In this document: one piece after another, positions 52,603 through 61,405 of the stretch
Layout of the letters: the number at the start of each line of letters is the position of its first letter
Numbering within the stretch: the stretch's first letter is position 1
Assembly (NCBI RefSeq): GCF_024266705.1
Contig: NZ_CP100756.1
Coordinates: 1,116,001-1,180,000 of the forward strand
Reading direction: 5' to 3'
Origin: Natrinema gelatinilyticum
GTDB lineage: Archaea > Halobacteriota > Halobacteria > Halobacteriales > Natrialbaceae
DNA: 64,000 nt
The notes under the pieces: model-generated
What the model was told of the DNA's origin: nothing
What the model saw: the letters and a program-made list of their open reading frames with translations, nothing else
Databases searched by the model: none
Position numbers and translations under genes: made by a program

Positions 52603-53454
52603 ATGAGCGACTTACGCCTCGATGCGACCCAGCTCGACCGCTACTCGAGACACGTGATCATGGACGAAATCGGCCCCGAAGGCCAGAAGCGGCTCCTCGA
52701 CGGATCGGTCCTGACCGTCGGTGCGGGCGGCCTCGGCTCGCCTGCGATCCAGTACTTGGCGGCGGCCGGGGTGGGTCGGCTTGGAATCGTCGACGACGAT
52801 GTCGTCGAGCGCTCGAACCTGCAGCGCCAGATCGTCCACGGCGACGCCGACGTCGGCCGGCCGAAAGTCGAGAGCGCGGCCGACCACGTCGCGACGCTAA
52901 ATCCAGATATCGACGTCGAGACCCACGAGATGCGCGTCACGGCAGATACCGTCGCGGACCTCGTCGCGGATTACGACCTCGTCCTCGACGCCAGTGACAA
53001 CTTCGCGACGCGATACCTGCTCAACGACCACTGCGTCCTCACCGAGACGCCGCTGTCCCACGGAGCGATCTACCGGTTCGAGGGACAGGTAACGACGTTT
53101 ACGAACAATCGCAGTAACAGCGATGCCGACGGAGAGGCGTCGCCGCCGTGTTACCGGTGTATCTTCCCTGAAGCACCCGAACCTGGCACAGTCCCCGACT
53201 GCGCCACCACGGGCGTCCTCGGCGTCCTCCCCGGCACCGTCGGTTGCATCCAGGCCACCGAAGTCGTCAAATTCCTCCTCGAGACGGGCAGCCTGCTCGA
53301 GGGGCGACTCCTGATGTACGACGCGATGGACATGAGCTTCGAGGAGGTGCCGGTGGAGTCGAATCCCGCGTGTCCGGTCTGCGGCGATGACCCCGAAATC
53401 GAGTCCGTTACCGACGTCGCCTACGAGGGGACCTGTGAAATCTCGGCCGACTAA
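52603..53454 (+). CDS. ubaA: UbaA, E1-like SAMP-activating enzyme (ThiF/MoeB family)
   Basis: 283 residues. Adenylation domain: VLTVGAGGLGSPAIQYLAAA, the Arg finger region RLGIVDDDVVERSNLQRQI, and LDASDNFATRYLLND. Catalytic cysteine in VPDCATTGVLGVLPGTVG. Zinc pairs CYRC and CPVCGD. It adenylates SAMP ubiquitin-like proteins and supports both protein conjugation and thiolation of tRNA and molybdopterin. Functionally linked to MoaE (13175) and the JAMM protease (3323). Next comes a terminator-like hairpin. Confidence 0.95.
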   Translation: MSDLRLDATQLDRYSRHVIMDEIGPEGQKRLLDGSVLTVGAGGLGSPAIQYLAAAGVGRLGIVDDDVVERSNLQRQIVHGDADVGRPKVESAADHVATLNPDIDVETHEMRVTADTVADLVADYDLVLDASDNFATRYLLNDHCVLTETPLSHGAIYRFEGQVTTFTNNRSNSDADGEASPPCYRCIFPEAPEPGTVPDCATTGVLGVLPGTVGCIQATEVVKFLLETGSLLEGRLLMYDAMDMSFEEVPVESNPACPVCGDDPEIESVTDVAYEGTCEISAD

Positions 53455-53480
53455 CGGCTCGGGAGCGCAAGCGGTCAAAA

Positions 53481-53512
53481 GCCGCTGACGCTCGGTCAAA
53501 AGCGTCAGCGGC
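53481..53512 (+). terminator. Hairpin between ubaA and SDR, bidirectional terminator
   Basis: Perfect 11-bp stem GCCGCTGACGC / GCGTCAGCGGC with a ten-base loop, between convergent genes (stops at 53454 and 53567). No T-run; stem-only terminators are plausible in archaea. Confidence 0.5.
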
Positions 53513-53566
53513 GAACGTGATCTCGTTCGTGGATGTCTCTGGAACAGCGGGACGACTCGAAGCCCG

Positions 53567-54352
53567 TTAGCTCCGCATGAGCCCGCCGTCGATTGGTATC
53601 TCGACCCCGTTGACGAAACTCGAGCGCGGACTCGAGAGGAAGGCGACGACGTCGCCGAGTTCGTGAGGGGCGCCGATGCGCTCCATCGGAATGTCGTTCG
53701 CCAATGCCTCCAGACCCGCCTCGTAGTCGTCGTACGTACCGCGCTCGACGCCGGCCTCGACGAGTTCCTCGATTCGGGCCGTTTCGATGGTCCCCGGCAG
53801 GATCGCATTGGCTCGAATTTCGGGCGCAAATTCCCGCGAGATCGTCTTGACGAGCCCTATTACGCTTCGACGCACCGAATTCGAAAGCAAGAGTCCGTCC
53901 ACGACTTCCCGAACGGTCCGCGAGGTGATGCAGGTGATCGTCCCGGCCTCCGAGTCGAGCAGATGTTCGTACGCCTCCTCGATCGTCCAGACGACGCTCA
54001 TCACCAACAGATCGTAGGCCTGGTACCAGTCCTGCTCGTCAGTCTCGAGAAAGGTCGTACTCGGCGGACCACCCGAGGACGTGACCAGGTGATCGAGGCC
54101 GCCGAAGGCGTCGACCGTCTCGCGGACGAGATGCGAGACGTCATCGGGGTCTGTCAGATCGGCTTCCACGGCGAGGACGTCACCTGTCGCCGTTTCGGCG
54201 AGTTCCTCGCGTGCCGACTCGAGGCGGCGTTCGTCGCGACCACAGATCGCGACGCTCGCGCCTTCGTCCGCCAGCGCCTGCGCGCTCGCGAAGCCGAGAC
54301 CGCTCGAAGCGGCGGTCACCAGTGCCGAATTGCCGTCGAGTTCGAAATCCAT
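53567..54352 (-). CDS. Short-chain dehydrogenase/reductase
   Basis: ATG 54352 (MDFELDGNSALVTAASSGLG) gives 261 residues. NAD(P) motif ALVTAASSGLGFASAQALAD, ICGRDERRLESAREELA, VEADLTDPDDV and ILPGTIETARIEEL are standard, as is the C-terminal EIPIDGGLMRS. The catalytic Tyr position is unusual: at the usual YxxxK the sequence is SNSVRRSVIGLVKTISREFA, i.e. no Tyr at that site. It may be an atypical SDR. Substrate unknown. Confidence 0.88.
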   Translation of the reverse strand: MDFELDGNSALVTAASSGLGFASAQALADEGASVAICGRDERRLESAREELAETATGDVLAVEADLTDPDDVSHLVRETVDAFGGLDHLVTSSGGPPSTTFLETDEQDWYQAYDLLVMSVVWTIEEAYEHLLDSEAGTITCITSRTVREVVDGLLLSNSVRRSVIGLVKTISREFAPEIRANAILPGTIETARIEELVEAGVERGTYDDYEAGLEALANDIPMERIGAPHELGDVVAFLSSPRSSFVNGVEIPIDGGLMRS

Positions 54353-54617
54353 ACCGAATGCGACGGTAGCGGAGCACAAATCTCTCGGGGAGTCGGCAGG
54401 CGGTCCGCGCGCCGGCGGTTCGGACAGTGGGCGTGTACTTCCCCGTGCTGTCCACTCAGTCACCCACCGGTCACACGGTACAGCGGTATTCACCCACGTA
54501 CAAACGACAAACGGAGTGAGGGTACGGTGAGCACGTGAGGCCGTGAGAGCGGTCACGGTATGACGACGTCAGTAACCCAGAATAGGAGAAGTCGACGGAA
54601 TTTGCGACGTGAACGCG
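54353..54617. other. Intergenic region before the hairpin-bounded relic
   Basis: 265 bases between the SDR start and the hairpin at 54618. No gene recognised; it should hold the SDR promoter. Confidence 0.4.
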
Positions 54618-54652
54618 GTGAAGTACCTCGGGGACAAGCCCCGAGGCTTCAC
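54618..54652. repeat. Perfect hairpin GTGAAG...CTTCAC with CCTCGGGG stem
   Basis: GTGAAG, TA, CCTCGGGG, a five-base loop, CCCCGAGG, CTTCAC: a near-perfect 14-bp stem. Same stem as at 14162, 41602/41720 and 55996. Probably the end of a degenerate IS200/IS605-type element. Confidence 0.6.
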
Positions 54653-54875
54653 CGTTTTGTCCTTGCCGTCCAAAAACGGACGGATGAACGCAGGCGAATT
54701 TAATTCCCCCCGACCTTCCCGAACTGGGTCGGCTGGAATTCACACCCGAACGCCCGGTGCGTCCGTGAGGGTCGGCGGCTCCACCCCGCCCGACAACACC
54801 CGTCGCACCACGCCGAAGGCGCGGGTTTTGAGAGGTGTCGCATTTCCTCGCAACTGCGCGCAGTTGCTTCGGATT

Positions 54876-55931
54876 AAGGTCTTCGCTCTTATGTAGAGCT
54901 GGGGAATGCCCCACGGTTACACTGTGATGGCTGATCTCAAGAGAATATGTCTCAGCCAGCATTCGGGAAGATGCTGCAACAGCTCGTTGATCTTGGAGTG
55001 ATTGAACTGCAGACGAAGCCGCTCGATGATCAAATCGAGCGGCGACTCAAGAAATTCTGGGAGCAGGCTCCGTGTCCAGAATGCGGTGATCCAAGCATCC
55101 AAACGTGGCCGTCATCGAATCGTGTTATCTGCCGAAGCTGCGGGTTCAAGCCGGTTTGCACCTACGGAACACCGTTTCACGAGAAGCACCTCACCACTGG
55201 AGAGGTGCTTCTCGCATTCATCCTCTATGCCGACACGCTGTTGAGTATCTCGAAAATTGCGACACTGCTCGATCGAGCGTACAAGACCGTCTACTACGCC
55301 ATTCGAGAGGTCGAAGCCGCGGTTCAGCGAGGCTTCCCGGTCGTCTGGAACCAGTTCCAGCAGGAAATCGACGGTCCGGTACAAATCGATGAATCCAGCA
55401 GCGTCTGTTCAGGATACAAAGGCCAAGACCCGCCGCGGGACAGCCGTCACCGCGGCGGGTCGTCTCGATCAGGACGCTCGCGCTGGCGTGGACGACACGG
55501 CGACCAGATAACGCTCGTCGCGGCGTGCCGCGACGTGCTACGGGTTGTTCACGGCCAGCTTGGCATCAGTTACGAAACAGACCTTGATCCAGTAATACAG
55601 GAGGCTGAAGACCTCTCCCAGCCGCTGGGAGAGGTCTGGACTGATGGTCTCCAAGCGTATCGGCAGATGGAGTACACTCACCAGATCGTTGTGCACGACG
55701 AGACGTACGTCTCGCCTGACGGTGTCCATATTAACCAGGTTGAGTGCCTCTTTTCACTCATCAAACCGTGGCTACGGAAGTTCCGCGGCCTGTCCAAGCA
55801 CGGCTTGGAGCAGGCCGCTCACACATTTGGAATCATCCGTTCATTGAATCTCGCTGGCGCATCCCTCGTAAGCGTCATCGACTGCCTTGCTATGGGGGCA
55901 TTCCCCAGCTCTACATAAGAGCGAAGGTCTT
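54876..55931 (+). mobile_element. ISH4-type insertion sequence (IS1595 family) with 8-bp target duplication
   Basis: Core 54884-55923 (1,040 bp). Perfect 29-bp terminal inverted repeats begin CGCTCTTATGTAGAGCTGGG at 54884-54912 and end at 55895-55923. The target duplication AAGGTCTT is at 54876-54883 and 55924-55931. Joining the flanks restores an ATTAAGGTCTTTAACC site within the older relic. Perfect repeats and intact target copies indicate a recent insertion. Confidence 0.95.
54947..55918 (+). CDS. IS1595-family (ISH4-type) transposase
   Basis: 323 residues, intact. N-terminal zinc finger CPECGDPSIQTW...VICRSCGFKPV; HTH-like LSISKIATLLDRAYKTVYYA; DDE-type core with Asp in GPVQIDESSSV, Asp in LGEVWTDGLQAY, and Asn-x-x-Glu in HINQVECLFSLIKPW. 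An Arg/Gly-rich insertion lies at about residues 158-185. The frame ends inside the right inverted repeat. Full length, potentially active. Confidence 0.95.
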   Translation: MSQPAFGKMLQQLVDLGVIELQTKPLDDQIERRLKKFWEQAPCPECGDPSIQTWPSSNRVICRSCGFKPVCTYGTPFHEKHLTTGEVLLAFILYADTLLSISKIATLLDRAYKTVYYAIREVEAAVQRGFPVVWNQFQQEIDGPVQIDESSSVCSGYKGQDPPRDSRHRGGSSRSGRSRWRGRHGDQITLVAACRDVLRVVHGQLGISYETDLDPVIQEAEDLSQPLGEVWTDGLQAYRQMEYTHQIVVHDETYVSPDGVHINQVECLFSLIKPWLRKFRGLSKHGLEQAAHTFGIIRSLNLAGASLVSVIDCLAMGAFPSST

Positions 55932-55995
55932 TAACCCACGTCGCAACTGTGTTCCTCAATACGGTGGAATGGGCCATATAGCTTACGCGATTCAC

Positions 55996-56016
55996 CCTCG
56001 GGGTCACGCCCCGAGG
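55996..56016. repeat. CCTCGGGG/CCCCGAGG hairpin, right limit of the relic
   Basis: Perfect 8-bp stem with a five-base loop (TCACG), preceded by ATTCAC and followed by CACTCTCGC. Pairs in type with 54618; the two bound about 350 bp of non-coding DNA into which the ISH4-type element inserted. Confidence 0.6.
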
Positions 56017-56200
56017 CACTCTCGCTGTATTACTGTAGAACTGGATGACGTCGCGTCATTGTTCGCCGAGACAGTCAACCGACCACCCTGGAACGACGAA
56101 CGACGAGTGGACGGATAGAACCGCTCGAAGGTGATTGCGAGAAATTCGGGATGCTCCCGGAGGCTTCGGATTCGTGTCGCTGAACGGACGGGCAATGTAG

Positions 56201-56450
56201 GGATTCGTTCTCGGGCGGTTGGAACAGTGTGACTCCGGTAGGCTGTATTACCTTCAAGAGATGGGTGTAAAGTCGGCCGAACAGGGTCGGGGTATCGGCT
56301 CTGAACTCCTCGACCACCTGCTGAACGAATTGAAAACCCGAGACGTCAAGCGCGTATATCTCTCGACGATGCGAGAGAGGCCGGCAGCCTCGTTTTATTC
56401 GGCTACCGAATTTCACGCCGATGAATCAGCACATCTTCAGTACAGACAGC
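56201..56450 (+). pseudogene. GNAT acetyltransferase fragment
   Basis: A frame preceded by a stop (TAG 56198) reads GFVLGRLEQCDSGRLYYLQE, then SAEQGRGIGSELLDHLLNEL (acetyl-CoA loop QxRGxG) and VKRVYLSTMRERPAASFYSA. After about 56425 the family continuation (F-x-P-M-N-Q) is in another frame (MNQHIFSTDSS). The N-terminal half is missing, probably lost with the adjacent mobile DNA. Non-functional remnant. Confidence 0.7.
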
Positions 56451-56522
56451 TCTACCACCTGGCCCGATTCCATCCGGCGAACGAAGAACCGAGACGGCCG
56501 GTCGTCGACCGCTCGTTTTCGA

Positions 56523-56981
56523 TCACTCCTGGTGGCGAACGCGCACCATCCCCTCGGACGTTACGCCAATGATCAGCGGCGTCGACACCTGTCGACCGGA
56601 GACAGCCGGTCCCGCAGCGTCGCTGACGAGCTTCATCAGGTCCGGCGCGGTGTGATCGACCTTGACGCCGGCCTCGTCGCAGGCGTCGTAAACCATCTGT
56701 GGCACGTCGTAGAGGTCCGTCCCGTCGGGAACGCGGACGCGAACTGGCGCACGAAGGGCCTCCGCAAATGCGACCGTTTCCCGGGCTTTCGCGACGTTTT
56801 CGCGGCCGCTCGACTCGACCGACGAAACATTCGCCCGTGACGTCCCCAGTTCGTCGGCGATATCCGCCTGCGAGACACCGCGTTCCCGTAGCGCGAGTAC
56901 CTGCGCCTGTCGATGGGTCAATACGCTGGTCTCGGCCTCGAAGCCAATCTCTTCGAGGAGTTCCTCGAGTTCCTCGATCAC
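56523..56981 (-). CDS. Tfx-family HTH DNA-binding protein
   Basis: Start GTG 56981 (VIEELEELLEEIGFEAETSV), 152 residues, preferred over a longer non-native extension. HTH: LTHRQAQVLALRERGVSQAD, IADELGTSRANVSSVESSGR. The C-terminal domain (VAFAEALRAPVRVRVPDGTD to the end) is the usual Tfx partner. Family knowledge: Tfx activates molybdenum-related genes in methanogens; target here unknown. Confidence 0.88.
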   Translation of the reverse strand: MIEELEELLEEIGFEAETSVLTHRQAQVLALRERGVSQADIADELGTSRANVSSVESSGRENVAKARETVAFAEALRAPVRVRVPDGTDLYDVPQMVYDACDEAGVKVDHTAPDLMKLVSDAAGPAVSGRQVSTPLIIGVTSEGMVRVRHQE

Positions 56982-57291
56982 GGTCCAGCCCTCGCACCGA
57001 ACCCCGGGACTCGCGTTCGCATGCGGGTAACTAGGATTCGGCGGGATCAAAGCTTCCACGGTCCCGGCACTAGAAGAGCCCGGTCCTGGGCGCGCCACAG
57101 TACGACGTCTCGGTCGCAGACTCCGACGAGGGAGTGACGGAAACCGGACAGAAAGACGGCTCGCGAGCGTCTACGCGATCCACAATCGGTGTTCGAAGAC
57201 TGGCATCCGAGAGTCACGCGTAAACGGAAGTCCGCGTCCGCGAACGTGAACTACACCCCGGCAGCTCGGGAATCGTCTCACGGACAGAAAC
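56982..57291. other. Intergenic region, no gene recognised
   Basis: 310 bases between the Tfx start and the 3' end of the MBL gene, on the same strand. Only low-quality frames. It should include the Tfx promoter. Confidence 0.45.
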
Positions 57292-58284
57292 TCAGTATGC
57301 CAGTTCCCACTGTTCATCGTCGGCCGCGGCGAGTTCCGCTTCGATCCCATCGGCCAATCGGTACTCGGAGCCATCGCGGACGACGGTACCCGCTCGCTCG
57401 AGGTGTTCGAGGTGCGCGTACGACTCGCCGGGGCCATGGAGAATGTGGATGCTGTCGAGTTCACCGAACAGGTCGGCGCTGACGGTCCACGTGTCACAGG
57501 GGCCGTGCCGATCGAGAGCGTCGAGAACGCGCCAGGATCGCTCTTTGTGATGGTCGATGATGTACTTGGCGCGATCCGCTGGATCGTCGATCGGGTCGCG
57601 GTGTCCGGGCCACGCTCGAGCGTACTCGACGTCGGCAATCTCTTGCAACGCTCGCAGGTACTTCTCGAGCGGGCGGTCGACGCGCACGTCGGCACCGCCG
57701 ACGTTGGGCGTGTACACGGGCAACAGCGTATCGCCGGAGAAAATTACTCGCCGGCCATCGAGGTCCGTCTCGAACATGCTGAGACCGGCCGCGTGACCTG
57801 GTGTGTGGACGACCTCGAGTTCGATGTCGTCGAACGAGAACGTCTCGCCGTCCTCGAACGGAGTGACGGTCGGCGTTTCGACGGTCGTTTCGCTGCCGGC
57901 CATTCGGTCGAGGAGCACCGTCTGCTTGTCCTCGGGCATCCCCCACTGCTCGAAGTACTGCTTCTGTCGGTCGTGCATCGCAGCCCAGGCGTCCTCGTCG
58001 CCCTCGACGAGTGCTGCGTCCTCCGCGTGGACGTGGACTTCGGCCCCGCTTTCGGCCTGAATTTCGCCGGCTAACCCGCAGTGATCGTGGTGCCAGTGAG
58101 TGAGAAAGATCCGGTCGATGTCGGCGAAGCTGAGTCCGTGTTCGGCCAGCGCTGCCTCGAGTTGTTCACGAGTCGTGGCCATCCAGTCACCGGTATCGAT
58201 CAGCACCGTTTCGCTACCGTCCGCAAAACAGTAGGCATTATTGTCACCCTCGAACGCCGAGTTCGATAACGAAATGCGTTCCAT
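57292..58284 (-). CDS. MBL-fold metallo-hydrolase (glyoxalase II/RNase Z-like)
   Basis: 330 residues. The H-x-H-x-D-H motif is FLTHWHHDHCGLAG (about residue 62), with the further ligands in VVHTPGHAAGLSMF (His), IFSGDTLLP (Asp) and AWPGHRDPIDDP (His). A C-terminal helical/winged part follows (about 245-330, containing HILHGPGESYAHLEHLERAG). Hydrolase of thioesters, phosphodiesters or lactones; substrate unknown. Confidence 0.92.
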   Translation of the reverse strand: MERISLSNSAFEGDNNAYCFADGSETVLIDTGDWMATTREQLEAALAEHGLSFADIDRIFLTHWHHDHCGLAGEIQAESGAEVHVHAEDAALVEGDEDAWAAMHDRQKQYFEQWGMPEDKQTVLLDRMAGSETTVETPTVTPFEDGETFSFDDIELEVVHTPGHAAGLSMFETDLDGRRVIFSGDTLLPVYTPNVGGADVRVDRPLEKYLRALQEIADVEYARAWPGHRDPIDDPADRAKYIIDHHKERSWRVLDALDRHGPCDTWTVSADLFGELDSIHILHGPGESYAHLEHLERAGTVVRDGSEYRLADGIEAELAAADDEQWELAY

Positions 58285-58480
58285 GCACCCTCATCTCACG
58301 GGGACCGAGAAAACGTTGACTGAAGCGGAACGGCGTGAATCGAAACCACAGATTCGTCCACGTGAAGACCGCTCGAATCGCTGTCGACTGTCGAAATCAA
58401 CAGCGAAACAACGAGATTCCGAACGTGGAGTCGATCGCTAGCGCATCAATCCGGCTGTCCACTCGACCGTGACTCCGGGG

Positions 58481-58942
58481 TTACGAGCCCCAGAAGTTCT
58501 CGCGGCTGCCCAGACGCTCGCGCGTCGGGTCGTCGGTTTCGTCGTCCGGCTGACCGTCGCTCTCCGCGGCAGCGTCGTCAGGTGCGTCGTCGGATTCGTC
58601 CTGGGAGTCCATCGGGAGGATCTCGAGTTCTTCCGCCCGAGCATGGTTGCTGTGAACCCGTGTGATCTCGACTCGGGCGCGAGCGTCGGGGAGGACACCG
58701 TCGACCATCACGATGAAGCCGTCCTCGGTTCGACCGACTCCGGCACCGCTTTCGTGCATGTCGACGACGTCGATGACGACCTCCTCGCCGGCCTTGACCG
58801 GCTGCGTTTTGAGATCATCGATGGGTTGGTTGTAGTGGTTGCACCACTCTTTGCCACCCCGATCACCATAGTGTTGACACCCCATTCCCGAGATCCGTTC
58901 GGAGAAGCTCGGGCAGTCGTCGGCAAGTGGACAGTCCGCCAT
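58481..58942 (-). CDS. TRAM-domain protein with N-terminal Cys cluster
   Basis: ATG 58942 (MADCPLADDCPSFSERISGM) gives 153 residues. Cys at 4, 10, 22 and in KEWCNHYNQP may bind metal. The TRAM beta-barrel lies at about 50-115: VKAGEEVVIDVVDMHESGAG, VGRTEDGFIVMVDGVLPDAR, ARVEITRVHSNHARAEELEI. The tail is acidic, 35 residues. Archaeal TRAM proteins bind RNA and act in RNA folding or methylation. Confidence 0.9.
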   Translation of the reverse strand: MADCPLADDCPSFSERISGMGCQHYGDRGGKEWCNHYNQPIDDLKTQPVKAGEEVVIDVVDMHESGAGVGRTEDGFIVMVDGVLPDARARVEITRVHSNHARAEELEILPMDSQDESDDAPDDAAAESDGQPDDETDDPTRERLGSRENFWGS

Positions 58943-59147
58943 GTTCCGTACTATCAGCGGTGGCGTTAAACCGTTTCCGTCTTCCGAATACTCGCCGAAG
59001 GCTTCGAAACGCTGGTAGTGAACGCGACGTTCGGGAGCAGCAACTGTAAAAATTATCAAACGATAGTCAAAAATTGGTAGTTGAACGTGGCGCGGCGGAC
59101 GGTGCGTTTCGAAAAGATTTACGGTATGGGCATCCCAGTGATTGCTG

Positions 59148-59936
59148 ATGAAAATTCTCGTTACGGTCAAAGAGGTGGCGACCGTCGAAGACGAGTTCGA
59201 AATCGATGGTACTGAAATCGCAGATCAGTACCTCGGTGCCGATCTCAACGAGTGGGACGACTACGCAGTCGAAGAGGCCGTTCAACTTCAGGAGGCCGGC
59301 ATCGCCGACGAGGTCGTGACGGTCACCATCGGTCCGGAAGACTGCGAACAGACCATTCGGCAGGCCCTCGCGAAGGGTGCCGACCGTGCCGTCCGCGTCT
59401 GGGACGACTCGCTCGAGGACGTCGACTTGCTGGACGTCGGCGCGAAAACGGATATCCTGAGCGCGGTCGTCGAGGCGGAAGACCCCGACCTCGTACTCAC
59501 CGGTGTCCAGGCCGGCGACGACAGCTTCGGCGCAACCGGCGTCTCAGTCGCCGAGAACGTCGGCTACCAGTGGGGCGCCGTCGTCAACCACCTCGAGCAC
59601 GACATCGACGAGGTCGCTTCGGTCCGACGCGAGCTCGAGGGTGGCGTCGAGGAATTGAGCGAGATCCGCCTGCCCGCGGTGCTGACGATTCAGACCGGGA
59701 TCAACGAGCCCCGCTACGCGAGCCTTCGGGGCATCCGCCAGGCACAGCGCAAGGAACTCGACGTGCAGAGTCTGGCCGACATCGGCGTCGACGAGAGCGC
59801 GGTCGAGGGCGACCTCGAGCTGACTGACATGTACGAGCCCGAAAGCGAAAGTGACGTCACCGTCTGGGAGGGCAGCGCCGACGACACAGCTGCAGAACTC
59901 GGTGAGCTGCTTCGCGACAAGGGGGTGGCACAATGA
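59148..59936 (+). CDS. etfB: Electron transfer flavoprotein, beta subunit
   Basis: ATG 59148 (MKILVTVKEVATVEDEFEID) gives 262 residues. FixA/EtfB features: LNEWDDYAVEEAVQLQEAG, VTVTIGPEDCEQTIRQALAK, DLVLTGVQAGDDSFGATGVS and the C-terminal recognition region PAVLTIQTGINEPRYASLRG. It pairs with EtfA, binding FAD/AMP and shuttling electrons from dehydrogenases. Its stop overlaps the etfA start (ATGA). Confidence 0.95.
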   Translation: MKILVTVKEVATVEDEFEIDGTEIADQYLGADLNEWDDYAVEEAVQLQEAGIADEVVTVTIGPEDCEQTIRQALAKGADRAVRVWDDSLEDVDLLDVGAKTDILSAVVEAEDPDLVLTGVQAGDDSFGATGVSVAENVGYQWGAVVNHLEHDIDEVASVRRELEGGVEELSEIRLPAVLTIQTGINEPRYASLRGIRQAQRKELDVQSLADIGVDESAVEGDLELTDMYEPESESDVTVWEGSADDTAAELGELLRDKGVAQ

Positions 59937-60886
59937 GCGACGTTCTCGCAGTCGCGGACCACCGCCGCGGCGACCTGCGCGACGTCAGCTACGAGCTCAT
60001 CACGGCCGGCCGCGACCTCGCCGACGAGACCGGCGGCGACCTCCATATCGCGGTCATCAGCGGCATCGTCGACGACTTCGCCGACAAACTCAACCGCGAC
60101 GGCGTCGACGCCATTCACACTGTTTCTCACGGCGAGGAATTCAACCACGACGTCTACACGCAGGCGGTCACCCAGCTCTACGACGAACTCGCCCCGCAGT
60201 ACGTCCTCACGCCGAACAGCGTCAACGGGCTCGACTACGCACCCGCCGTCGCCAACCAACTCGACCTCCCGGTCGTCACCGACACGATCGGCCTCGAGAC
60301 CGACGGCGAGACGCTGATAGCGACCCGCGAGATGTACGGCGGCAAGGTCGAGACCACCAACGAGCTCGAGGGCGACGCCGTCGTCACGATTCGCGGCGCC
60401 GAGTGGCCCGCCGCGGAAGGCACGGGCGACGCCGCGATCGAGGCCTTCGACGCGGACATCGACGAGGACGCTATCGGATCGACCGTCAACGGCTTCGAGG
60501 AAGTCGGCGGCGGCGACGTCGACATCAGTGAAGCCGAACTGCTCGTCTCGATCGGCCGCGGGATCGAAGAAGAGGAGAACCTCGACCTGATTCGCGATTT
60601 GGCCGACGCACTCGGCGCGACGCTGTCGTCCTCACGTCCGATCGTCGACAACGGCTGGCTGCCAAAGAACCGTCAGGTCGGCCAGTCCGGGAAGGTCGTC
60701 ACGCCCGACGTCTACATCGCCATCGGGATCTCCGGGGCGGTCCAGCACGTCGCCGGCATGAAAGGATCCGACACGATCGTCGCGATCAACACGGACCCCA
60801 ACGCGCCGATCATGGACATCGCAGATTACGCGATCCACGACGACCTCTTCGACGTTGTCCCCGAACTCATCGAGGAATTCCAGTAA
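59933..60886 (+). CDS. etfA: Electron transfer flavoprotein, alpha subunit
   Basis: 317 residues. N-terminal alpha domain, then the FAD-binding C-terminal part: SSRPIVDNGWLPKNRQVGQS, GKVVTPDVYIAIGISGAVQH, VAGMKGSDTIVAINTDPNAP, IMDIADYAIHDDLFDVVPEL. The FAD motif is complete. No fixC/fixX quinone oxidoreductase gene follows, so electrons must reach the chain through a gene elsewhere. A stem with T-rich tail (about 60893-60918) may end the operon. Confidence 0.96.
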   Translation: MSDVLAVADHRRGDLRDVSYELITAGRDLADETGGDLHIAVISGIVDDFADKLNRDGVDAIHTVSHGEEFNHDVYTQAVTQLYDELAPQYVLTPNSVNGLDYAPAVANQLDLPVVTDTIGLETDGETLIATREMYGGKVETTNELEGDAVVTIRGAEWPAAEGTGDAAIEAFDADIDEDAIGSTVNGFEEVGGGDVDISEAELLVSIGRGIEEEENLDLIRDLADALGATLSSSRPIVDNGWLPKNRQVGQSGKVVTPDVYIAIGISGAVQHVAGMKGSDTIVAINTDPNAPIMDIADYAIHDDLFDVVPELIEEFQ

Positions 60887-61405
60887 TCGGACCGCGAACG
60901 GAGTGAGCGGCATTTTTCGTCGCGATATCGACGCAGCGCCACCGTAGCCGACGCGTGAGACACTGCTGGAAGCGCGTCGCTTCCGGTACTCGGGCGAATC
61001 GGTTCTTCTCAAGTCGTGTGACAGAGCTTCCCAATCGTACGAGGGTAGCGACGAAAGCCAGCGTCACTCGCTGATCTGTCATCCACAGTGGACACACCAT
61101 CCGTCCTCGATTCGCCCATCTCTTTCCAGATGATCGGCAGGGATAAGTAACATCCAAATAGCCCCGACCGAAGTATGTATGGAATGCCAATTGGAACCGA
61201 CTGGGAATTATCGATGCTCGTCGTGTGTAGAGGCGACCGCGACCGTCGACAACGTATCGTACTCGGCGGTCGAACGACGTCCTTCGACGCCCCTATTGGG
61301 GTCTCGTCGGTCCGAATCGTGGAAACCGATCGCGAAATGGGACGCGAGCGGTCGCGGTCGGGCGGCGGCCTCCCAGCTGCGGGCGGTTCGGATTCGCGAC
61401 GGGTG
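60887..61405. other. Intergenic region with possible small upstream ORF
   Basis: About 519 bases. A 75-codon plus-strand frame (61179-61406) begins MECQLEPTGNYRCSSC with three Cys and its TGA overlaps the next ATG (TGATG), but the rest is basic and unlike haloarchaeal proteins. Otherwise no gene recognised. Confidence 0.35.
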
